This document shows positions 42,392 to 51,541 of a stretch of DNA of 64,000 bases, in pieces (position 1 is the stretch's first letter; every line of letters starts with the position of its first letter). The translations under genes and the position numbers were made by a program. Under the pieces are notes generated by a model. It was not told the origin of the DNA, did no database searches, and saw nothing but the letters and a program-made list of their open reading frames with translations. Origin of the DNA: Sphingobium sp. AP49 (GTDB taxonomy: Bacteria; Pseudomonadota; Alphaproteobacteria; Sphingomonadales; Sphingomonadaceae); the NCBI RefSeq assembly GCF_000281715.2, contig NZ_CP124576.1, forward strand, positions 3,479,501 to 3,543,500, written 5' to 3'.

Positions 42392-43708
42392 TCAGAGTTG
42401 CGCGACCAGCAGCTTGTCGATCTTGCGTCCGTCCATGTCGACAATCTCGAAGCGCCAGCCCTGATTCTCGGCATAGTCGCCGACTTCGGGCAGGCGCTTG
42501 AGCAGCCACAGCACATGGCCCGCGACCGTTGCATAATCGCGGTCTTCGGACAGGTCGATGCCGATCTTCTCGGCCAGCTGGTCGATCGGCATCTGGCCCG
42601 ACACCAGCAGGCTGCCATCCTCGCGCTCGACCACATCGGGTTCGTCATAGACGTCGCGGTCGGACGCGAAATGGCCGGCAATGGCGGACAGCAGGTCGGC
42701 CGGGGTCACGATCCCCTCGAAATGCCCATATTCGTCATGCACCATCACCATCGGCACGTCGGACTTGCGCAGCACTTCCAGCGCATCCATCGCGTCAACC
42801 TGGTCGGGCACGACCTCCGCCTTCCGCAGCAGCGTCTCGACATGCAGCGCCTCGCCCCGGAATAACGCGGTCATGATGTCGCGCGCCTGGACGATGCCAA
42901 TAATGTCCTCCACCGACCCGCGCCCCACCGGCAGGCGGGTATGCGGCGTTTCCAGCAGGCGCAGGCGGATCGTCGCTTCATCGGCGTTGATGTCGATCCA
43001 GTCGACATCCATGCGCTGGGTCATCACCTCGCGCACCGGCCGGTCGGCCAGCCGCACCACGCCGGAGATGATCGCCCGCTCGCTTTCCTCGATCACGCCC
43101 GACCGGCTCGCCTCGGCCACGATCAGGTGCAGTTCCTCGACGGTCACATGATGTTCGGATTCGCGATCGAGGCCCAGCAACCGGAAGATCAGGCTGCTCG
43201 ACTTGTCGAGCACCCAGACGACCGGCGCGGTCAGCTTCGCCAGCCATAGCATCGGTGTCGCCACCAGCGCGGCAATCGGCTCGGGCTGGCGCAGCGCGAA
43301 CTGCTTGGGCACCAGTTCGCCGATGATCAGAGAGGCATAGGTGGTGAGGCCGATGACCAGGGCAAAGCCCATATTTTCCGCCATATTGGGCGCCAGGCCC
43401 AGCGCCTGCAGCCGCTCGCCGGTCGGCCCGCCCAGGCTGGCGCCCGAATAGGCGCCCGAAATGATGCCGATCAGGGTGATGCCGATCTGCACCGTGGACA
43501 GGAATTTGCCCGGGTCCGCCGCCAGCGCCAGCGCCGACTTCGCGCCCCGCTTGCCCGCCTTCTCCATCGCCTGCAGCCGTGGCTTGCGCGCGGACACGAT
43601 GGCCAGCTCCGACATCGCGAAGACGCCGTTCAGCGCGACCAGCGCCAGGATGATGATGAGGTCTACCCAGGGGAAGGGCGTCGAAGCGGGAGGGGGGATC
43701 GTGGCCAT
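42392..43708 (-). CDS. HlyC/CorC-family (CNNM/CBS) membrane protein
   Basis: The 438-residue protein has an N-terminal CNNM membrane domain (about 12-190, with LNGVFAMSELAIVSARKPRL and GELVPKQFALRQPEPIA), two CBS domains (about 215-340, REVMTQRMDVDWID to YGHFEGIVTPADLL) and a C-terminal CorC/HlyC domain. Relatives transport magnesium or cobalt, or help keep ion balance; the ion is uncertain. It is followed closely by the glycerate-kinase-like gene and is divergent from the OmpA-type lipoprotein. Confidence 0.93.
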   Translation of the reverse strand: MATIPPPASTPFPWVDLIIILALVALNGVFAMSELAIVSARKPRLQAMEKAGKRGAKSALALAADPGKFLSTVQIGITLIGIISGAYSGASLGGPTGERLQALGLAPNMAENMGFALVIGLTTYASLIIGELVPKQFALRQPEPIAALVATPMLWLAKLTAPVVWVLDKSSSLIFRLLGLDRESEHHVTVEELHLIVAEASRSGVIEESERAIISGVVRLADRPVREVMTQRMDVDWIDINADEATIRLRLLETPHTRLPVGRGSVEDIIGIVQARDIMTALFRGEALHVETLLRKAEVVPDQVDAMDALEVLRKSDVPMVMVHDEYGHFEGIVTPADLLSAIAGHFASDRDVYDEPDVVEREDGSLLVSGQMPIDQLAEKIGIDLSEDRDYATVAGHVLWLLKRLPEVGDYAENQGWRFEIVDMDGRKIDKLLVAQL

Positions 43709-43813
43709 GGTGGTCTCCTCCCCTATAACCTTTATTCTTTCGTTTTCACAACCATCGCATCATCTACAGTTCAGTTCACTTGTGGAACAATAGCCGGACT
43801 GGGTTATTAGGGA

Positions 43814-43836
43814 GGCATCCATCCATGACGGATGCC
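43814..43836 (+). other. Leader hairpin before the OmpA-type gene
   Basis: GGCATCC (43814-43820) pairs with GGATGCC (43830-43836) around a nine-base loop, about 20 bases before the start codon. It could affect translation of the OmpA-type lipoprotein; it may also be chance. Confidence 0.35.
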
Positions 43837-43853
43837 ATAGACAAGGGAATAAA

Positions 43854-44537
43854 ATGATGCGGATTTCTCAGCGGATCATGGTCGCGGCCGGCCTCGCCGC
43901 GATGCTGGCCACCACCGCCTGCACGACCGATCCGGAAACCGGACAGAAGCGCATGTCGAAGGCAGCCATCGGCGGCATCGGCGGCGCGCTGGGCGGCTAT
44001 CTGCTGGGCGATCTGGTCGGCGGCCGGCATGATCGCACCGAAAAGATCCTGGGCGCCGGCATCGGCGCGATCGCGGGTGCCGGCATCGGTTCCTATATGG
44101 ACGAACAGGAACGCAAGCTGCGCCAGGAAACGGCGGGCAGCGGCGTCGACGTGATTCGCCAAGGCGACGACCTGCTGCTGCGCATGCCATCGGGCATCAC
44201 CTTCGCCTTCAACGACGCCAGCGTCCAGCCGCAATTCCGTCCTACGCTGGACGATGTCGCCTCGGTCCTGGCGCAATATCCCAAGACCTATATCGATGTG
44301 TATGGCCATACCGACAGCGATGGCGCCGACGCCTATAACCAGACCTTGTCGGAACGCCGCGCCCAGTCGGTCGCCAACTATCTGAGCAGCCACGGCGTCC
44401 AGTCGGCGCGTATTGCGACGCGTGGTTTCGGTGAGACTCAGCCGATCGCCTCCAACGCGACCGAAGAAGGCAAGGCCGCCAACCGCCGCGTCGAAATCAA
44501 GATTTCGCCGGTCACCGAATCAGACGTCCGCAGTTGA
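43854..44537 (+). CDS. OmpA-family lipoprotein with glycine zipper
   Basis: The 227-residue protein starts with a lipoprotein signal (lipobox LATTA-C near residue 23), continues with a glycine-zipper region (GGIGGALGGYLLGDLVGG and GAGIGAIAGAGIG) and ends in an OmpA C-terminal domain (about 110-220) with the peptidoglycan-binding motif VYGHTDSDGADAYNQTLSER. It should sit in the outer membrane and hold peptidoglycan. A hairpin lies directly after the stop codon. Confidence 0.94.
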   Translation: MMRISQRIMVAAGLAAMLATTACTTDPETGQKRMSKAAIGGIGGALGGYLLGDLVGGRHDRTEKILGAGIGAIAGAGIGSYMDEQERKLRQETAGSGVDVIRQGDDLLLRMPSGITFAFNDASVQPQFRPTLDDVASVLAQYPKTYIDVYGHTDSDGADAYNQTLSERRAQSVANYLSSHGVQSARIATRGFGETQPIASNATEEGKAANRRVEIKISPVTESDVRS

Positions 44538-44544
44538 CCGTAAA

Positions 44545-44568
44545 TCGGGCCGTCTTCGGACGGCCCGA
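44545..44568. terminator. Hairpin with TTCG tetraloop between the OmpA-type gene and ppx
   Basis: TCGGGCCGTC and GACGGCCCGA pair perfectly around a TTCG tetraloop, an unusually stable hairpin. There is no T tract, so it is either a weak terminator for the two convergent genes or an RNA stabiliser. Confidence 0.6.
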
Positions 44569-44583
44569 ACCCCAAGGCCCTGC

Positions 44584-46107
44584 CTATTCCGCGACGCTCC
44601 GCAGCTGATATTTCACGCCCATGGCCTGGGCCAGGTTACGCAGCCGGCGCTCGACCGCCTCGCCATACAGGTCGGCATCCTCATCGCGCAGATACAGGTC
44701 GATCCGATCGCCGCTGCGTTCCAGCCGTGACACGGCCAGCGGCCCTTCCACCCCACCGGACAGGCGCTGGGCCAGGCGAATGGCAAGGCCCCAGAGCGTG
44801 GCCCGACGCAGCGTGCCCGGATCCGCGATCCGGTCCAACCCCGGCGGCGCGTCCATGCCCCCACCAAAATGGGTATGCAGCGCCTGCCCCAGCATCGCCC
44901 GTTCGGTCGCGGTGATCCCTACCCAATTGCTGTGCAACGCGATCTCGACCCCGCGTTCCGCACGAAAGTCGGGATTGGCGCGCCAACCAACATCGGCCAG
45001 CAGACAGGCCGCCCGACGAATGCGGCGAGCCGCCGAACCATCATCGGGGAAGAGCGGCGCGATCCAGCGATCGATCCGGTCGCCATGACCGCGAAAGCGC
45101 GCCTGGGCCTCGCCTTCGGCCTCCGCTGCGACCAGCAGGGGGTCATGGGCGCGAATATCCTCGGGCAGGTCCTCGTACAGCAACCCCTCGCGCAGGCCAT
45201 AGGCCGAAACGACAAGGCGTGTGGACCTGAGCTGGCGCACCACCACCGACAGCAGCGCGGCGGCATCGGGCAATGTCGGCACGCGGGAGCCCGTCATCGC
45301 CGGAATCTGCTTCAACCGGGCCTTGTCGACATGGGAAACGATGCGGGTCAGTTGCTCGGCCCGTGCCGCGCTCATCTCATATTGATGGACGACCGGCAGG
45401 GGAAAATGGGTCAGCTGCATATCGAATCGGGCCAGCGAGCGCCACGATCCGCCGACCAGGTAGAAGGGCAGGTTCGGCTCGGCCCGCCAGCCCGCCTTCT
45501 CCAGCATCTTGCGGACCTGCCGCTCCAGCTCGCGCGGTCCCTTGGCCCGGATCTGGGGCAGGCGCAGCACGCCCAGCGGCAGGGATATGGTCTGCTCTAC
45601 CGTGCCGTTACGCACCCGCGCCAGTTCCAGGCTGCCGCCACCCAGATCGCCGACGATGCCATCTGCATCGGGAATGCCCGACAGCACGCCCATGGCCGCG
45701 CCGATCGCCTCCTGCGCGCCGGACAGCAGTTCGACGCTCAGGCCCATCGCCTCGGTCCGGGCGATGAACGCGCTGCCATTGGTTGCATCGCGCACGGCCG
45801 CCGTGGCGACGCAGCGCACATCCTTGACCCGCATTTCCTGGCACAAATGGGCAAAGCGGCCGACCGCACGCAGCCCGCGCTCCATGGCTTCCGGCTCGAT
45901 TGCACCGGTCTTGGCCAGCGACGCGCCAAGGCCGGCCATCACCTTCTCGTTGAAGAGGATGAACGGGATGCGCCGCGGCCCGTCATAGACCACCAGACGC
46001 ACGCTGTTGGACCCGATGTCGATGATCGCCGATCGTGCAGTGGCGGGTTCGGGCGATGTCGCCATGGTTTCGGCCATGGCGCGCACGCGGCTGAGCATCG
46101 AGTTCAT
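44584..46107 (-). CDS. ppx: Exopolyphosphatase (Ppx/GppA family)
   Basis: The 507-residue protein belongs to the Ppx/GppA ASKHA-fold phosphatases: AIIDIGSNSVRLVVYD at the N terminus, LLSGAQEAIGAAMGVLSGIP, the phosphate loop GDLGGGSLELARV, and LRRATLWGLAIRLAQRLSGG in the C-terminal part. It cleaves terminal phosphates from polyphosphate or pppGpp. It follows ppk, with which it forms the usual pair, eight bases downstream. The ATG at 46107 is preferred; 46098 and 46077 are alternatives. Confidence 0.95.
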   Translation of the reverse strand: MNSMLSRVRAMAETMATSPEPATARSAIIDIGSNSVRLVVYDGPRRIPFILFNEKVMAGLGASLAKTGAIEPEAMERGLRAVGRFAHLCQEMRVKDVRCVATAAVRDATNGSAFIARTEAMGLSVELLSGAQEAIGAAMGVLSGIPDADGIVGDLGGGSLELARVRNGTVEQTISLPLGVLRLPQIRAKGPRELERQVRKMLEKAGWRAEPNLPFYLVGGSWRSLARFDMQLTHFPLPVVHQYEMSAARAEQLTRIVSHVDKARLKQIPAMTGSRVPTLPDAAALLSVVVRQLRSTRLVVSAYGLREGLLYEDLPEDIRAHDPLLVAAEAEGEAQARFRGHGDRIDRWIAPLFPDDGSAARRIRRAACLLADVGWRANPDFRAERGVEIALHSNWVGITATERAMLGQALHTHFGGGMDAPPGLDRIADPGTLRRATLWGLAIRLAQRLSGGVEGPLAVSRLERSGDRIDLYLRDEDADLYGEAVERRLRNLAQAMGVKYQLRSVAE

Positions 46108-46114
46108 ATCGCGA

Positions 46115-48253
46115 TCAGACCCGGCCACGCAGGCGCAGCGTCGGAACCGCGCCATGCTCCTGCGCTGCCCCCCGTCCCGACAGCGACGGATTGGTCATGA
46201 AATAGCGGTGCAGGTTGAATGGCCGGTCGCCCGGCTCCAGCCGGCTATAGTGGCCTTCGCTGTCGAGCGACCAGCTCTGTTCGGTGTCGATCAGGTTGGC
46301 GACCATCACCTGGTCCAGAATCTGGTCATGCACGGTCGGATTTTCGACCGGCAGCAGGAACTCGACCCGGCGGTCGAAATTGCGCGGCATCCAGTCGGCC
46401 GAACTGATGAACACCTTCGCGCCATTGTTGGGCAGCGCCTTGCCATTGCCGAACACGGTGATGCGGCTATGCTCCAGGAACCGGCCCACGACCGACTTCA
46501 CCCTTATATGTTCCGACATGCCCGGTACCCCGGGGCGCAGGCAGCATATGCCGCGCACGATCAGGTCGATCTGCACCCCGGCATTGCTGGCGGCATAGAG
46601 CTTCTCGATGATCGCCGGGTCGACCAGGCTGTTCATCTTGGCCCAGATGGTGCCCGGACGGCCGGCACGGACATGATCGATCTCCGCATCGATCAGTTCG
46701 CACAAACGGTTGCGCAGGTCGCGCGGGCTCATCACCAGCTTCTCCAACTGGCGCGGCTCGACATAGCCGGTGATATAGTTGAACAGCGCAGCGGCATCGC
46801 GGCCATAGGCCGGATCGGCGGTGAAGAAGCTGAGGTCGGTGTAGATACGCGCGGTGATCGGATGATAATTGCCGGTACCGAAATGGCAGTAGGTGCGCAC
46901 CGCGTCCCCTTCGCGCCGCACGACCATCGACACCTTGGCATGGGTCTTCCAGTCGATGAAGCCATAGACGACCTGCACGCCGGCGCGTTCCAGCGCATCG
47001 GCCCACATGAGGTTCTGCTCCTCGTCGAACCGCGCCTTCAGTTCGACCACGGCGGTCACCGACTTGCCGGCTTCGGCCGCGTCGATCAGCGCGCGGATGA
47101 TCGCCGACTGCTTGCCGGCACGATAGAGGGTCTGCTTGATCGCGACCACGTCCGGGTCGGACGCCGCTTGCTTCAGGAAGGCGATGACGACGTCGAACGC
47201 CTCATAGGGATGGTGGACGACGATGTCCTTGGCCCGGATCGCGGCGAAACAGTCGCCGCCATATTCGCGGATACGATCCGGGAAGCGCGCGGCATAGGGC
47301 TCGAACTTCAGGTCCGGCCGGTCCTCGTCGACGATGCCGCTCAGGTCGCCGATGCCGACGAACCCCTCGACCTCGACGATGATCGCCTCATGCCCCTGCA
47401 GCATGTCCTGCAGCATCTCCTCGACCGGCTCGGGGATGCGCTCCTCTATCTCCATGCGGATGACGCGGCCGCGCCGGCGGCGCTTGATCGCGCTGCGGAA
47501 ATAGCGGACCAGATCCTCCGCCTCTTCCTCGATCTCGATGTCGCTATCGCGGATGATGCGGAACACGCCGCTGTTGCGGACGCGATAGCCGGGAAACAGA
47601 TCGCCCGAAAACCGGCGGATCACTGCCTCCAGCGCCATGTAACGCGCCGGATCGCCGGGCAGACGGACGAACCGGGCGAGAGAGGACGGGATCATCACCA
47701 GTTCGCGGATCGGCTGCTTGTCCGACAGGCGTTCCAGGTCGAAGACGATCGACAGGCCCTGGTTGGGGATGAAGGGAAAGGGATGCGCCGGATCGAGCGC
47801 CTGGGGCGTCAGGATCGGAAAGATCTGGGTCAGGAAATGATCGCGTAGCCATGTTTCGCAATCGTCGCCCAGCGGGCTGGACGGGCCGATCACCTCGATC
47901 CCGACCTGCGCCAGTTCACCGTGCAGCGCGCCCCACACCTTCTGCTGCGCCTGCATCAGGCTGGCAGTGGTGTCGGTGATCGCGCTCAACTGCTGCATCG
48001 GCGTCAGCCCGTCGGCGGACCGCATGTCCAGCTCCTGCAGTTGCTGCCCCTTGAGGCCAGCTACCCGGACGGAAAAAAACTCGTCCAGATTGGCGCCTGA
48101 TATCGACAGGAAGCGCAGCCGCTCCAGCAAGGGATGCGCGCGGTTCATCGCCTCTTCGAGCACCCGCTGGTTGAAGGCCAGCCAGGACTGCTCCCGATTG
48201 AAATAGCGGTCGCTGGGCAGCGTCATGCTGGCGGTCGGATCAGCTTCGGCCAA
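46115..48253 (-). CDS. ppk: Polyphosphate kinase 1
   Basis: The 712-residue protein reversibly builds polyphosphate from ATP. The order of domains is normal: N-terminal helical domain (RYFNREQSWLAFNQRVLEEA), head domain, and two PLD-like catalytic domains. The phospho-accepting histidine lies in DWKTHAKVSMVVRR, the second catalytic histidine in VGRFLEHSRI, and FISSADWMPRNFDRRVE follows. It is cotranscribed with hdaA upstream (3-base gap) and with ppx downstream. Confidence 0.97.
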   Translation of the reverse strand: MAEADPTASMTLPSDRYFNREQSWLAFNQRVLEEAMNRAHPLLERLRFLSISGANLDEFFSVRVAGLKGQQLQELDMRSADGLTPMQQLSAITDTTASLMQAQQKVWGALHGELAQVGIEVIGPSSPLGDDCETWLRDHFLTQIFPILTPQALDPAHPFPFIPNQGLSIVFDLERLSDKQPIRELVMIPSSLARFVRLPGDPARYMALEAVIRRFSGDLFPGYRVRNSGVFRIIRDSDIEIEEEAEDLVRYFRSAIKRRRRGRVIRMEIEERIPEPVEEMLQDMLQGHEAIIVEVEGFVGIGDLSGIVDEDRPDLKFEPYAARFPDRIREYGGDCFAAIRAKDIVVHHPYEAFDVVIAFLKQAASDPDVVAIKQTLYRAGKQSAIIRALIDAAEAGKSVTAVVELKARFDEEQNLMWADALERAGVQVVYGFIDWKTHAKVSMVVRREGDAVRTYCHFGTGNYHPITARIYTDLSFFTADPAYGRDAAALFNYITGYVEPRQLEKLVMSPRDLRNRLCELIDAEIDHVRAGRPGTIWAKMNSLVDPAIIEKLYAASNAGVQIDLIVRGICCLRPGVPGMSEHIRVKSVVGRFLEHSRITVFGNGKALPNNGAKVFISSADWMPRNFDRRVEFLLPVENPTVHDQILDQVMVANLIDTEQSWSLDSEGHYSRLEPGDRPFNLHRYFMTNPSLSGRGAAQEHGAVPTLRLRGRV

Positions 48254-48256
48254 GGG

Positions 48257-48889
48257 TCACTCACGCTGCTCAGGGGAAGGATCAATCGGGACTATAGGCA
48301 AAAAGCCGGCCGATTGCAGGACTTCTTTCGCCAGTGCGACGGAAATCTTACGACCCGATGACAAGGCCGCCTCGTCCAGCAACCGTGTCACCCCGACGAT
48401 CGCGCCATAATTGGGCTCGACCCGGCGCATCAGCCAGTCGGGTACATCGGTCGCATAATTGGCACCGGACGCCGCCAGCAGCCGTTCGATCAGCGCGCGC
48501 GCCAGCGCCGGATCGGGCTCCTCGATCGCCACATGCGGCGCGGCGGCCAGGCGCGATCGCAGGTCGGGCAGCGCCACCGTCCACTGGATCGGCGGCGTCC
48601 GGCCGATCATCAGCAACGGGCGCTGCTCGGTCTGCGCCTCGTTCCAGGCATGAAACAGCATATGCTCGTCCTGGCCCTGCGCATCGTCGATCACGCTGCC
48701 GCCGCTCATCGCGACGAATTGACGGCCCAGGGTCGATCGGCCGGACAGCGGCGGCCCGGTCAGCACGCTCACCGACAAGGGCCAGTCCCGCCAGCGTTCC
48801 AGATGGGCGACGGCCAACTGATTGGCCGCGCTCACCAGGAAGTCCTCGCCCCGGCCCCGCCGTTCAAAGGGCAGGCTGATCTGGCTCAT
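48257..48889 (-). CDS. hdaA: DnaA regulatory inactivator (HdaA) homolog
   Basis: The 210-residue protein resembles the AAA domain of DnaA without the DNA-binding part. The N terminus carries the sliding-clamp binding motif QISLPF (3-8), the feature by which Hda finds the loaded clamp and stimulates DnaA-ATP hydrolysis. The P-loop is altered to GPPLSGRS (45-52), with arginine instead of the usual lysine. The C-terminal lid (PNYGAIVGVTRLLDEAALS) matches DnaA-family helices. It overlaps the upstream DUF2066/HMA-like gene by four bases (ATGA) and is followed by ppk. Confidence 0.9.
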   Translation of the reverse strand: MSQISLPFERRGRGEDFLVSAANQLAVAHLERWRDWPLSVSVLTGPPLSGRSTLGRQFVAMSGGSVIDDAQGQDEHMLFHAWNEAQTEQRPLLMIGRTPPIQWTVALPDLRSRLAAAPHVAIEEPDPALARALIERLLAASGANYATDVPDWLMRRVEPNYGAIVGVTRLLDEAALSSGRKISVALAKEVLQSAGFLPIVPIDPSPEQRE

Positions 48890-50166
48890 GGTTGTCCTGC
48901 GGGCGCCTGTCGGCGCGTGATGCGCATCGTGTTGCCTGATACCGCCACATTATAGCCGCGCGCCTGCAACCCGGTACGCAGCGCATCGGCCGCCCCCTCG
49001 AAACTGACCTGCATGACCGATGTCCCGCCCAGCGCCAGGCTGCTGGTCGACGCCGACCGCACGCCCGGAATGCCACGTACCGCCGATTCGCCAGCGCTGA
49101 CCGACCCGACGTCGGGCGTGTCGAACTGGATCGCGAAGCTGGCGACACTGCCCGCGGTCGGCAGCGGCACATCGACCGCCTCGACCGGCGCTTCGATCGC
49201 ATTCTCGATCGCCAGCGCATTGGGATCGACCGGTTCCTCGATTACCAGCGACGGATCTGGACGCAGACGGCCGTCATTGAGCGCGCGAATATAAAGCTCG
49301 TCGATCCGGCGGGCGCCCTCGTCCAGCATCTGGGGAATGCCGCTGTCGTTCGACGCGCGCAGCGCGAAACTGCCGATCAGGCTGTTGTCCGGGCCATAGC
49401 GGGCGGTGAAATTGGCCGTGACCGGGCCACCGGGCCATTGCCGGTCCAGCCGCACGATCGGGACGATGACGTCGGCGGCGCCATATTGGTCCAGCAGCAC
49501 CCGCCACCACAACCGCCCGCGCCGCCCGGTCTGCCCGGCATTGAGCAGGATCGGGTCGGCGACGGAGCCTGCGACGCGGACATAGTCGATCGCGCTGTCG
49601 CCGGTGCGGTATCGCGCCCAGGCCTTCTGCCATTCATTGATCCGCTCATAGGATACCGCCGATCCGCCGTCCCACATCACCGGGATCAGCAGCAGCGGCG
49701 GCGACCGCATCACATTGCCGGAAACGCCCAGCAACTGCCCGGTCCGCGCGCGGTCGAACAATATGCCCAGCGTCGCGACATAGCGCTTCGGCCCGGCCTG
49801 CTCATATTCGACCTCGATGCCGGAAATCATCGCTTCCAGTTGCGAATCGGACAGGGCGGGCGCACCCGCACCGCCATGGGTCCGGCTCCACAACATCCGC
49901 CAGGCCTGGCGCTGCGCCATCCGCCAGCCGGCATAGCGCGCGGCGTCGGCACTGCCGGCCTGGACGTCGACCTTGACCCCGCGCACCTCGAAATCGCCGC
50001 CACTGGCGATCGGCGGGACACCGCGTTCGCCCTCCATCTGGGCGAACAGGGCGGCGCCGAGAAGGCCGATTCCCACCGCGCCGGCGATCTGCGCCGGGCG
50101 GGACAGGGCGTGGAGGGCAAGCACTGGCGGAAGCGACAGGCGACGAAGAGTCTTGGCAAGGATCAC
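48886..50166 (-). CDS. DUF2066-type exported protein with HMA-like C-terminal domain
   Basis: The 426-residue protein starts at a GTG with AAGGA six bases upstream. It has an N-terminal hydrophobic segment ([17 protein letters not shown], about 24-42), a middle domain ([17 protein letters not shown], then [20 protein letters not shown] and [19 protein letters not shown]) of the DUF2066 type, and a C-terminal ferredoxin-like domain of the heavy-metal-associated (HMA) shape ([21 protein letters not shown], then [16 protein letters not shown]). The HMA CxxC metal site is absent. It begins the hdaA-ppk-ppx operon, divergent from purM. The function is unknown. Confidence 0.8.
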   Translation of the reverse strand: MILAKTLRRLSLPPVLALHALSRPAQIAGAVGIGLLGAALFAQMEGERGVPPIASGGDFEVRGVKVDVQAGSADAARYAGWRMAQRQAWRMLWSRTHGGAGAPALSDSQLEAMISGIEVEYEQAGPKRYVATLGILFDRARTGQLLGVSGNVMRSPPLLLIPVMWDGGSAVSYERINEWQKAWARYRTGDSAIDYVRVAGSVADPILLNAGQTGRRGRLWWRVLLDQYGAADVIVPIVRLDRQWPGGPVTANFTARYGPDNSLIGSFALRASNDSGIPQMLDEGARRIDELYIRALNDGRLRPDPSLVIEEPVDPNALAIENAIEAPVEAVDVPLPTAGSVASFAIQFDTPDVGSVSAGESAVRGIPGVRSASTSSLALGGTSVMQVSFEGAADALRTGLQARGYNVAVSGNTMRITRRQAPAGQP

Positions 50167-50257
50167 GGGCGTCCTTTTGGCGAGTTTAGCCCCGCATGCC
50201 AAGCGCCAACCCATCCAGCCTTCCGTTTTCGGCGCTATTGTTCTAGGGCGCTGGCCC

Positions 50258-51352
50258 ATGAGCGAGAACGAATCCTACAGCTACGCCAAGGCCGGCGTCG
50301 ACATCGCCGCGGGCAACGCCCTTGTCCGTGCCATCGCCCCCCTGGCCAAGGCCACCCGTCGCCCCGGCGCGGACGCCGAACTGGGCGGCTTCGGCGGCTT
50401 CTTCGACCTCAAGGCGGCGGGCTATGACGACCCGTTGCTGGTCGCGGCCAATGACGGCGTGGGCACCAAGCTCAAGCTCGCGATCGACCATGACCGCCAT
50501 GACGGCGTCGGCATCGACCTGGTCGCGATGTGCGCCAACGACCTGATCGTGCAGGGCGCCGAGCCGCTCTTCTTCCTCGACTATTATGCCACCGGCAAGC
50601 TGGAGTCGGGCGTCGCCGAGCGCGTCATCGCCGGCATCGCCGATGGGTGTCGCCAGGCCGGCTGCGCGCTGATCGGTGGCGAAACCGCCGAAATGCCCGG
50701 CATGTACAGCGACGGCGACTATGACCTGGCCGGTTTCTGCGTCGGCGCGGTGGAGCGCTCCAAGGTCTTGACCGGCAACAAGGTGAAGGCCGGCGACGTC
50801 CTCATCGGCCTTGGCTCCTCGGGCGTCCATTCCAACGGCTTCTCGCTGGTCCGTCGTCTCGCCGCCGACAAGGGCTGGAAGCTCGATCGTCCGGCGATCT
50901 TCGACAATGAAGTGCTGCTGATCGACGCGCTGATGGCGCCGACGAAGATCTACGTGAAGAGCCTGCTGCCGCTGGTCCGCGCCGGCATGATCAATGCGCT
51001 CGCACATATCACCGGCGGCGGCCTGCTGGAAAATATCCCGCGCGTCCTGCCCGACGGCACCCATGCCACGGTCGATGCCGACGCCTGGGAACAGCCGCGC
51101 CTGATGGCCTTCCTCCAGGCCCAGGGCCATATCGAGCCGCAGGAAATGGCGCGGACCTTCAACTGTGGTATCGGCATGATCCTGGCCGTGGACGAGGCAC
51201 ACATCGCCGGCGTCACCCAGGCGCTGACCGATGCGGGCGAAACCGTGCTGCGCGTCGGCACCGTCAGCGAAGGCGACAAGGGCTGCACCGTCAAGGGCAG
51301 CGCCGGCACCTGGAGCGCCAAGGCCGACTGGTCGGCCACGCATCTGGGCTGA
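50258..51352 (+). CDS. purM: Phosphoribosylformylglycinamidine cyclo-ligase
   Basis: The 364-residue enzyme closes the imidazole ring in purine synthesis (FGAM to AIR, using ATP). It shows [16 protein letters not shown], the [11 protein letters not shown] and [20 protein letters not shown] motifs, [19 protein letters not shown], and [18 protein letters not shown]. The start is the ATG at 50258, 91 bases from the divergent GTG of the DUF2066-type gene. purN lies about 190 bases downstream, separated by a repeat element. Confidence 0.97.
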   Translation: MSENESYSYAKAGVDIAAGNALVRAIAPLAKATRRPGADAELGGFGGFFDLKAAGYDDPLLVAANDGVGTKLKLAIDHDRHDGVGIDLVAMCANDLIVQGAEPLFFLDYYATGKLESGVAERVIAGIADGCRQAGCALIGGETAEMPGMYSDGDYDLAGFCVGAVERSKVLTGNKVKAGDVLIGLGSSGVHSNGFSLVRRLAADKGWKLDRPAIFDNEVLLIDALMAPTKIYVKSLLPLVRAGMINALAHITGGGLLENIPRVLPDGTHATVDADAWEQPRLMAFLQAQGHIEPQEMARTFNCGIGMILAVDEAHIAGVTQALTDAGETVLRVGTVSEGDKGCTVKGSAGTWSAKADWSATHLG

Positions 51353-51358
51353 CAAAAA

Positions 51359-51537
51359 GAACCGTTCGTGCTGAGTAGGGACTGAGCCCTTCGACTGCCT
51401 GCTTGCAGCAGGCGCTCAGGGTAAACTTCACACATGGTGAAGTCGAAGGCCCGTATCGAAGCATCCCGCCCAAGCGCGAACATCCTTCGATACGCCGCTT
51501 CGACAAGCTCAGCGGCTACTCAGGACGAACGGAGTTT
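51359..51537. repeat. Palindromic element between purM and purN
   Basis: ACCGTTCGTGCTGAGTAG near the left end and CTACTCAGGACGAACGG near the right end are inverted copies, and inner segments (CCCTTCGACT, GCTTCGACAAGCTCAGCGG) are also complementary. It is of the intergenic type that includes GCTGAGCTTGTCGAAG, common in sphingomonads. Its whole length is 175 bases or so, and it places a long hairpin in the purM-purN message. Confidence 0.75.
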
Positions 51538-51541
51538 TGAA

